Below, in pieces: positions 33,068 through 38,467 of a stretch of 38,467 nt of DNA (its first letter is position 1; every line of letters starts with the position of its first letter). The notes under the pieces were generated by a model. That model saw nothing but the letters and a program-made list of their open reading frames with translations, made no database searches and was not told the DNA's origin. The position numbers were made by a program, and so were the translations under genes. Origin of the DNA: Cryomorphaceae bacterium (lineage in GTDB: Bacteria; Bacteroidota; Bacteroidia; Flavobacteriales; BACL11); the NCBI GenBank assembly GCA_949531795.1, contig CATIQX010000043.1, forward strand, positions 1 through 38,467, written 5' to 3'.

Positions 33068-33670
33068 ATGAAAAAGAGATTTATAATATTGCTTTGCTGT
33101 TTATCTCTTTCAATTAGCATTAAAGCACAGAGTTTTGGAGGCGGAATGATTCTGGGGCTTAGCACCTCACAGGTTTCTGGAGACAATTTAGGAGGTTTTA
33201 AAAAAGCAGGATTGTTAATTGGAGGCTTTATTGATTTGCAGCTTAACAATGCGGTAAGAAGTCAAATGGAAATGACTTTTATTCAGAAAGGCAGTAATAA
33301 TCCAAATATGAACGAAAATAGCTATTCAGACATTAGTTTATCTTACGTTGAAATACCTTTACTTATAAAATATCAACAAAGCCGTAAAATAGCGATTGAA
33401 GGAGGAGTTGAAACTGCACTTCTGATTTCAGCTTCTGATAATGATATTTACGGTCAGATTTCTGCCAATAGTTCAAGAAAATTCAACAGAACAGATATTA
33501 GTGTTTTTATAGGAATTGATTATTTTATTAATCAACGATTAATATTAAATAGCCGAATCAGTAATTCTATTCTACCAATAAGAGCACATGCTTCAAATAC
33601 TACTTTTCAATTTAACAAAGGGCAATATAATTCTGTAATGAGTTTCGCATTACACTACATACTATTATGA
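33068..33670 (+). CDS. Small outer-membrane beta-barrel protein (PorT-like fold)
   Basis: A 200-residue exported barrel. Signal peptide FIILLCCLSLSISIKAQ; then strands typical of the outer-membrane beta-barrel group: GGGMILGLSTSQVSG, SQMEMTFIQKGS, ISLSYVEIPLLIKYQ, IAIEGGVETALLIS, and a last strand ending in LHYILL. Such proteins are often labelled PorT family, but nothing here shows it is the T9SS component PorT/SprT. Its stop overlaps the ubiX start by four bases (ATGA), so it is in one transcript with the genes around it. Confidence 0.8.
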   Translation: MKKRFIILLCCLSLSISIKAQSFGGGMILGLSTSQVSGDNLGGFKKAGLLIGGFIDLQLNNAVRSQMEMTFIQKGSNNPNMNENSYSDISLSYVEIPLLIKYQQSRKIAIEGGVETALLISASDNDIYGQISANSSRKFNRTDISVFIGIDYFINQRLILNSRISNSILPIRAHASNTTFQFNKGQYNSVMSFALHYILL

Positions 33671-34239
33671 ATATACAACACAAAATAATAATTTCAGTTT
33701 CAGGAGCAAGCGGATCAATATATGCAAAGGTCCTATTTGATAAATTAGTTCAACTAAAAGAACAAATAGAAGTAGTTGGCGTATTAATGAGCGACAACGC
33801 AAAATATGTATGGGAAACAGAATTAGGAAATTCTGATTACAATAATTATCCTTTTACCTTTTATGATAAGATGGATTTTATGGCACCATTTGCAAGTGGT
33901 TCGGCAAATTATGGTACAATGATTATTTGTCCTTGCTCAATGGGGACTATGGGTAGAATTGCTACAGGCATAAGTAATGATTTAACAACTAGAGCTGCTG
34001 ATGTTATCTTAAAAGAAAGAAGGAAACTCATAATTGTAGCCAGAGAAACACCACTTAGTTTAATTCATATTAATAATATGAAAATTATCACTGAAGCAGG
34101 AGGAATTATATGCCCTGCAACTCCGTCATTTTATAGCAATCCAGAAAACTTTGAAGAACTTGCTGCCACTGTAATTGATCGAGTTTTGATGCTAAGTGGT
34201 TTAGATAATAAATCATATAGTTGGGGAGAAAAACAATAA
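33667..34239 (+). CDS. ubiX: UbiX-family flavin prenyltransferase
   Basis: Makes prenylated FMN, the cofactor of UbiD-type decarboxylases. The 190-residue protein shows the FMN-binding start ISVSGASGSIYAKVLFDKL, the central FASGSANYGTMIICPCSMGTMGRIATGISNDLTTRAADV and the ETPLSLIHINNMKIITEAGGIICPATPSFY block, all standard. No ubiD is in the window. The gene overlaps the upstream barrel gene by four bases, though the functional link is unclear. Its end holds a candidate promoter for the following small gene. Confidence 0.95.
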   Translation: MNIQHKIIISVSGASGSIYAKVLFDKLVQLKEQIEVVGVLMSDNAKYVWETELGNSDYNNYPFTFYDKMDFMAPFASGSANYGTMIICPCSMGTMGRIATGISNDLTTRAADVILKERRKLIIVARETPLSLIHINNMKIITEAGGIICPATPSFYSNPENFEELAATVIDRVLMLSGLDNKSYSWGEKQ

Positions 34240-34252
34240 AATATTAAATTTG
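34221..34252 (+). promoter_or_regulatory. Candidate promoter of the 61-residue protein gene
   Basis: TTG (34221-34223), a 21-base spacer and TAAATTTG (34245-34252), 29 bases before the ATG at 34282. The leader holds a 7-base inverted repeat TTATTGT / ACAATAA (34256-34276). Confidence 0.45.
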
Positions 34253-34281
34253 GGGTTATTGTGTTATAAACAATAAAGCCA

Positions 34282-34467
34282 ATGTTAGAATTCAGTAAAA
34301 AAATACTTCAGAAGGTAAGCTTTGATAAAGTACTATTTAAAAAAGAATTACAAAAAAGCGCTAGATGGATTAGCAAACATGAAACAGCAGCTTTAAAGAT
34401 TTGGGCATTAACCTATTTTTCTCATTACAAGCAAACAATTCTAGAAGTTTTTGACAAAGTATACTAA
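34282..34467 (+). CDS. Conserved small protein of unknown function
   Basis: A 61-residue hydrophilic, Lys-rich protein beginning MLEFSKKILQKVSFDKVLFKKELQKS, probably helical with no signal or membrane segment. I recall short Bacteroidota proteins sharing the LxKVSFDxxLFxxELxK pattern, which supports a real gene of a conserved but uncharacterised family. Its own promoter-like element lies in the end of ubiX. The stop overlaps the ruvB stop by four bases on the opposite strand. A cytoplasmic adaptor or regulatory role is possible, but nothing in the sequence decides it. Confidence 0.75.
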   Translation: MLEFSKKILQKVSFDKVLFKKELQKSARWISKHETAALKIWALTYFSHYKQTILEVFDKVY

Positions 34468-35486
34468 AATAAATTCGCTTGATTAGCTGGCTTAATCCTT
34501 CCTAGATGCTTAAAAGCTAGTTCAGTAGCTTGACGACCTCTAGATGTACGCATTATATATCCTTCCATAATTAAAAAAGGCTCATACACTTCTTCAATAG
34601 TTCCAGCTTGCTCACCTACAGCAGTAGCTATAGTTGTCAACCCAACTGGGCCACCATTGAATTTATCAATGATAGTAGTCAAAATTCTATTATCCATTTC
34701 ATCAAGACCATGTTCATCTACACTTAAAGCTGTTAAAGAAAATTGAGTAATCTTTTTATCAATACTACCATCTCCTTTTATCTGCGCAAAATCTCGTACT
34801 CGTCTTAATAAAGCATTAGCAATTCTTGGAGTGCCTCTACTTCTTCCAGCAATTTCAATAGCTGCATCCTTTGCTATACTTACATCCAAAATAGAAGAGG
34901 ACCTATTAACAATTTTAGATAATAAATCAATTTTATAATATTCAAGGCGAGAGTTAATTCCAAATCGAGCTCTGAGGGGGGCTGTCAATAAACCTGATCG
35001 AGTAGTTGCACCAATTAAAGTAAAAGGATTTATTTTTATTTGAACAGAACGCGCATTGGGTCCTGATTCAATCATAATATCAATTTGATAATCTTCCATA
35101 GCTGAATACAAATACTCCTCAACTATAGGGTTTAACCTGTGAATTTCATCAATGAATAAAACATCTCTATCTTCCAAATTAGTGAGTAAGCCAGCTAAAT
35201 CTCCTGGCTTATCCAAAACGGGCCCAGATGTGGTTTTAATACCTACGTCAAGCTCATTTGCAATAATATTCGCTAAAGTAGTTTTTCCAAGCCCAGGGGG
35301 ACCATGTAGTAAAACATGATCTAGTGCTTCTTCTCTCTCTTTAGCGGCTTGAATAAATACTTCCAAATTATCTACAATTTTTTCTTGACCCTCAAAATCA
35401 TCAAATAATTTAGGGCGCAAAACTTGCTCAATAGCTAACTCCTCTTCAGAATCAACTTTATGCTCAGGATTTAGGTTTTCACTCAT
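34464..35486 (-). CDS. ruvB: Holliday junction branch migration helicase RuvB
   Basis: Hexameric AAA+ motor that drives branch migration with RuvA. The product is 340 residues from the ATG at 35486. Walker A is GPPGLGKTTLANII, Walker B VLFIDEIHRLNP, sensor GATTRSGLLTAPLRARFG, and the winged-helix end contains GGPVGLTTIATAVGEQAGTIEEVYEPFLI. The C-terminus GRIKPANQANLF is normal. A further ATG at 35507 exists, but a TACATTTG promoter box at 35495-35502 would then be inside the gene, and MSENLNPEHK is the usual start. It follows the act operon after a terminator, with its own promoter. Confidence 0.97.
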   Translation of the reverse strand: MSENLNPEHKVDSEEELAIEQVLRPKLFDDFEGQEKIVDNLEVFIQAAKEREEALDHVLLHGPPGLGKTTLANIIANELDVGIKTTSGPVLDKPGDLAGLLTNLEDRDVLFIDEIHRLNPIVEEYLYSAMEDYQIDIMIESGPNARSVQIKINPFTLIGATTRSGLLTAPLRARFGINSRLEYYKIDLLSKIVNRSSSILDVSIAKDAAIEIAGRSRGTPRIANALLRRVRDFAQIKGDGSIDKKITQFSLTALSVDEHGLDEMDNRILTTIIDKFNGGPVGLTTIATAVGEQAGTIEEVYEPFLIMEGYIMRTSRGRQATELAFKHLGRIKPANQANLF

Positions 35487-35494
35487 TGTAACAG

Positions 35495-35502
35495 CAAATG
35501 TA
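35495..35502 (-). promoter_or_regulatory. Candidate -7 box deciding the ruvB start
   Basis: Minus-strand TACATTTG matches TAnnTTTG, 8 bases before the ATG at 35486 and downstream of the act terminator. It is the same box as ahead of serS, also placed just after a terminator. Confidence 0.45.
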
Positions 35503-35513
35503 AACAATAATTG

Positions 35514-35543
35514 ACAAAAAAAGAGTCAGTGTAGCTGACCCTT
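35514..35543 (-). terminator. Terminator of the alternative complex III operon
   Basis: Minus strand: AAGGGTCAG, loop CTACA, CTGACTCTT (one G-U pair) followed by a T run. It lies about 25 bases after the actF stop. Confidence 0.85.
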
Positions 35544-35567
35544 AATTTTTATATTAACAATATAATA

Positions 35568-36788
35568 TTAAGTGTGTAAGTTCTGACTTTCTTCTAAAAA
35601 AGGATGATGCTTTACTTCAATATTTCTTTTAGCTAAATTTGATAAGAAAACCCTTAAGAAAAATCCAAGAAAACCAATACCTACTCCTATCTCAAGTAAC
35701 CCTAAATGTCCATGCTCATGTAGTGTTCCTGGAGCAAACAATAAATATGAATTTATCCAGTGTCCAATTAAAATGACTACACAAACAAATACCAGACGAT
35801 TCTTATTTCTCTTAGCATCTCTACTCATTAGAAAAAGTGTTGGAACAATAAAATTGATTGCTAGACTAAACCAGAAAAGAAATCTATAATTTTCTAGCTC
35901 TATTCTTTCAAGATGATAGGTGACTTCCTCAGGTATATTTGCATACCAAATTAGCATAAATTGCGAGAACCACATATAAGTCCATACAATGGAAAAAGCG
36001 AAAATTAACTTTCCTAAATCATGAATATGACTGTCGTTTAAATGCTTTAAATAACCTTGCTTGTTTAGCAATAGTGCTAGCAATAAAATTGATGTAAAAC
36101 CAATTGTTGCCCACTCACTAAAAATATACCAACCAAATAATGTACTAAACCAATGTGCATCAATTGACATAATCCAATCCCAAGAAGCTGTTGAGGAAGT
36201 CACAGCAAATAATACAATAAACCAAGCAGACACTTTAAGACCTTTCCAATATGACTTTTCACCAATATCACCTTCATTGTCTCCATCTAAAGAAATTTGC
36301 CTTAATCTTTTTGCACAGTATAACCAAATACCAACATATAAAAATGACCTAAAAAGAAAAAACATTGAATTTAAATAAGGTTCCTTTCCTGCTATTATTT
36401 TATCATAATTAGGAGCCCCCTCCGTCATAATACCATCTTCTAACCAATGATAAATATGATTACCTCCAAAATGAAAAACAGCAGTGACTACAATAAATAA
36501 CATAATAAAGCAAGTGTAAGGCAAAAAGGTCATTATAGCTTCAGGAACTCTTTTTATAGCTATAGACCAACCTGCTTCGGCAACATGTTGTAATGCAATA
36601 AAAAATACCGCAAATACAGAAATACCAAGAAAGAAATAATTATTAAATAATAGATTTGTCCAAGCAGCATGATTATCAAAAATAAATGCAATTGTAATTG
36701 AAAATAGCCCAATTATAATCATAACCAATGAGGCTACATTTAAATTCTTATTTGGAGTATACATATTAATATTATCTAAATTATTCAT
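35568..36788 (-). CDS. actF: Alternative complex III subunit ActF (quinol:cytochrome c oxidoreductase)
   Basis: Integral membrane subunit of alternative complex III. About 406 residues with some ten membrane helices (for example ASLVMIIIGLFSITIAFIF, VSAWFIVLFAVTSSTASWDWIMSI, FSIVWTYMWFSQFMLIWYANIPEE). The WDWIMSIDAHWFSTLFGWY and MLIWYANIPEE blocks are the family's most conserved parts. I use the ATG at 36788 because it overlaps the actE stop by eight bases (ATGAATAA); upstream ATGs would overlap by up to 44 bases, and MYTPNKN at 36764 is an alternative. It is the last gene before the terminator; no cox genes follow. Confidence 0.9.
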   Translation of the reverse strand: MNNLDNINMYTPNKNLNVASLVMIIIGLFSITIAFIFDNHAAWTNLLFNNYFFLGISVFAVFFIALQHVAEAGWSIAIKRVPEAIMTFLPYTCFIMLFIVVTAVFHFGGNHIYHWLEDGIMTEGAPNYDKIIAGKEPYLNSMFFLFRSFLYVGIWLYCAKRLRQISLDGDNEGDIGEKSYWKGLKVSAWFIVLFAVTSSTASWDWIMSIDAHWFSTLFGWYIFSEWATIGFTSILLLALLLNKQGYLKHLNDSHIHDLGKLIFAFSIVWTYMWFSQFMLIWYANIPEEVTYHLERIELENYRFLFWFSLAINFIVPTLFLMSRDAKRNKNRLVFVCVVILIGHWINSYLLFAPGTLHEHGHLGLLEIGVGIGFLGFFLRVFLSNLAKRNIEVKHHPFLEESQNLHT

Positions 36789-37356
36789 TACTGTAATTCT
36801 GAAGTGCTTGAACATATAAAACAACCTTCCATCTTTCTTCTTCTGTTAGCTGAGAAGAATGAGGTCCCATTGCATTTAAGCCATAAGTAATTGCATGAAA
36901 TATCTGCCCTGAAGTTAATTCTCGCATAGTGTTTCCTGACCTCCTAACCTGAATGCTATCGTTATAGTGAGGGATAGCAGAGTATACTGGATGAGTTATT
37001 GACCCTCCTCCTGCACCATTAGGCCCATGACAATGCTTACAAAACATTGCATAAAGAGCCTTACCTTCAACAGTGTTTTTATCATTAGTATCATATGGGT
37101 TAGTAGCTTTTTTTCCTGCAAGTAAATAATCTTCTTGACTAGGACCAAAATTAAATGTTGTCAAATAGCCTCTTGCAATAGTACCTTTTACGGGATCTCT
37201 AGCATTAAGACTATCACTAAAAACTTTGTTTTTACCATATGTCTCTAAAGATGGAGAACGATACATGTCTGGCATATACTCATACCCTCTACCATCATTA
37301 CCACAAGAAGCTAGCAACAAACCAAGACTGCAAATTATTAAAAATTTAGCTTTCAT
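36781..37356 (-). CDS. actE: Alternative complex III subunit ActE, monoheme cytochrome c lipoprotein
   Basis: Electron-carrying subunit of alternative complex III. The 191-residue protein opens with a lipoprotein signal (AKFLIICSLGLLLASC), followed by YEYMPDMYRSPSLETYG and a c-type heme motif CKHCH (FCKHCHGPNGAGG). An axial Met is probably in GLNAMGPHSSQL. The C-terminus LTEEERWKVVLYVQAL is the usual cytochrome c final helix. The start at 37356 (MKAKF) is typical for a lipoprotein signal; an ATG at 37365 would add three residues. It overlaps actD by 11 bases and actF by eight. Confidence 0.93.
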   Translation of the reverse strand: MKAKFLIICSLGLLLASCGNDGRGYEYMPDMYRSPSLETYGKNKVFSDSLNARDPVKGTIARGYLTTFNFGPSQEDYLLAGKKATNPYDTNDKNTVEGKALYAMFCKHCHGPNGAGGGSITHPVYSAIPHYNDSIQVRRSGNTMRELTSGQIFHAITYGLNAMGPHSSQLTEEERWKVVLYVQALQNYSNE

Positions 37357-37882
37357 CTTTCTCATTTATTTCAGTGACATTAGATTTTTCAAGTAATCCT
37401 ATAATATTATTTTTATCTTCTTTATAAAGAATTTCAACTAAAAATTTATCATCAGTTGTCCTTGGATCAGGGCTTGTTGTTTTACTACCAGGATATAAAT
37501 TATTTCTAATTAAATATGTAATTGACATTAAATGAGCTGCAAAAAGCACGGTACACTCAAATATAATTGGAACGAAAGAAGGAAGGTTATGGTAAAATGT
37601 AGAATTTGGTTTTCCTCCTATGTTCATTGGCCAACTCTTACCAACACCCGAAATCATAATATAATAAATCAAAAGCCCTCCAAAACTTAATCCAATACAG
37701 CCATAAATAAATGCTGTAATAGCCATTCTAGTCTCTTTAAGACCTAAAATAGGATCAAGACCATGTATTGGAAATGGACTATACACTTCATTAACAACTA
37801 TATTGTTGTCTTTTAATTCTTTAACAACTTTCAAAACATCTTGTTCATCATCAAAAATTGCATGTATAATTTTATCTCTCAT
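37346..37882 (-). CDS. actD: Alternative complex III subunit ActD (DUF3341)
   Basis: Membrane subunit of the complex, 178 residues. The N-terminal cytoplasmic half has a ferredoxin-like layout (IIHAIFDDEQDVLKVVKELKDN then VNEVYSPFPIHGLDP, the DUF3341 signature), followed by two helices (AITAFIYGCIGLSFGGLLIYYIMI and VPIIFECTVLFAAHLMSITYLI). The SWPMNIGGKPNSTFYHNLPSFVPIIFE loop is conserved in the family. It lies two bases after actC and overlaps actE. Confidence 0.93.
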   Translation of the reverse strand: MRDKIIHAIFDDEQDVLKVVKELKDNNIVVNEVYSPFPIHGLDPILGLKETRMAITAFIYGCIGLSFGGLLIYYIMISGVGKSWPMNIGGKPNSTFYHNLPSFVPIIFECTVLFAAHLMSITYLIRNNLYPGSKTTSPDPRTTDDKFLVEILYKEDKNNIIGLLEKSNVTEINEKDES

Positions 37883-37884
37883 TT

Positions 37885-38467
37885 TTACTTTTTATATTCT
37901 GAACCTGATGATTTAAGTATACTCTTTATCTCAGCTTGCGCAATAACAGGAAATGCTCTTGCATAAAGTAAAAACAAAACAAAAAAGAATCCAATTGTTC
38001 CAACAAAAATTCCAATATCAATAAATGTAGGTGAAAACATAGTCCATGATGAAGGAAGGAAATCTCTATGAAGAGAAGTAACAATAATTACAAAACGTTC
38101 AAACCACATTCCTATATTAACAAATATTGACAATATAAATGTAGCTACAAATGAGGTTCTTATTTTATATATCCAATAAAGTTGAGGAATTACCACATTA
38201 CACGTCATCATACTGGCATATGCCCACCAATAAGGTCCTGTTGCACGATTTAGGAATGCATACTGTTCAAATTCCACCCCAGAGTACCAAGCCATAAAAA
38301 GTTCTGTAATATACGCAACCCCGACTAAAGAACCTGTGAAGAGAATAATAACATTCATATACTCTATATGCTTAATAGTAATGTAAGCCTCCATATTAAC
38401 AACCTTTCTCATTATAATCAATAATGTTTCAACCATAGCAAATCCTGAAAAAAGTGCTCCAAGAACA
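37885..38467 (-). CDS. actC: Alternative complex III subunit ActC (NrfD/PsrC type), partial
   Basis: Quinol-binding integral membrane subunit. The frame is open to the window edge (about 193 codons), so only the C-terminal part is present; the ATG inside at 38436 is internal, since upstream codons read VLGALFSGFA in frame, as expected of the family. Five helices are seen, including YMNVIILFTGSLVGVAYITEL and WWAYASMMTCNVVIPQLYWI, and the conserved IGMWFERFVIIVTSLHRDFLPSSW. actA, actB and the rest of actC should lie beyond the right edge. Confidence 0.93.
   Translation of the reverse strand, partial: VLGALFSGFAMVETLLIIMRKVVNMEAYITIKHIEYMNVIILFTGSLVGVAYITELFMAWYSGVEFEQYAFLNRATGPYWWAYASMMTCNVVIPQLYWIYKIRTSFVATFILSIFVNIGMWFERFVIIVTSLHRDFLPSSWTMFSPTFIDIGIFVGTIGFFFVLFLLYARAFPVIAQAEIKSILKSSGSEYKK

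Noticed and set aside
33068..33670. Calling the small barrel the T9SS component PorT/SprT
   Set aside because: Only general barrel features are visible; nothing specific to PorT/SprT can be shown.
34256..34276. Inverted repeat TTATTGT/ACAATAA in the leader of the 61-residue gene, considered as a terminator or operator
   Set aside because: Pure A/T-rich stem with no T-run; too weak to call as a terminator and no known regulator pattern.

Overview
The window is an AT-rich chromosomal segment from a member of the Bacteroidota, most likely a marine-type flavobacterium (order Flavobacteriales). The evidence is the T9SS/gliding genes (sprA, gldD, gldE), secreted proteins with T9SS sorting tails, alternative complex III genes (actC-F), the mutY-ssb-gldE-gldD gene order, and many promoter-like boxes of the Bacteroidota type (TAnnTTTG, sometimes with a TTG 19-21 bases upstream) just ahead of starts. 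Shine-Dalgarno sequences are essentially absent, as usual for this phylum. Almost everything is core housekeeping or envelope biology. I see no phage, insertion sequence, CRISPR array, tRNA or rRNA.

Layout. 1-1792 (minus): partial serS, then rpmA and rplU with a terminator. 1949-5057: a secreted M43 metalloprotease, a divergent EamA transporter and heme A synthase ctaA. 5017-8369 (minus): mutY, ssb, gldE, gldD. 8495-10468 (plus): an HU-family protein, a 29-residue basic ribosomal-type protein and RNase G. 10470-15296: an MFS transporter (minus), then recX, prfB, an ArsC-family protein, a 47-residue membrane microprotein on the minus strand, and fumC. 15365-26481 (minus): maeB, ruvA, the very large T9SS translocon gene sprA, gcvH and a tonB-type gene. 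26595-34467: two divergent T9SS cargo genes, then a run of envelope genes (TlpA-like thioredoxin, DUF6029 barrel, Omp28-type thioredoxin-fold lipoprotein, DUF6588 protein, small beta-barrel), then ubiX and a conserved 61-residue protein. 34464-38467 (minus): the 3' part of the alternative complex III operon (actC partial, actD, actE, actF), a terminator, and ruvB.

How the genes fit together. SprA, GldD and GldE belong to the gliding/T9SS machinery. Three genes here encode likely clients with T9SS tails: 1949-3067, 26595-27281 and 27422-28984. The TonB-type protein would energise outer-membrane import. Respiration is represented by alternative complex III, heme A synthase (for the terminal oxidase), fumarase and malic enzyme. 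Genome maintenance is represented by ruvA, ruvB, recX, mutY, ssb and HU. The least understood part is 27422-33670, where three thioredoxin-fold proteins sit with two or three predicted outer-membrane proteins. One of these, the DUF6029 barrel, ends in a CxxxxC cysteine pair, which suggests an envelope thiol-redox module.

No gene-free stretch exceeds 300 bases. The longest are 1793-1948, 27282-27421 and 8370-8494, all promoter regions between divergent genes.
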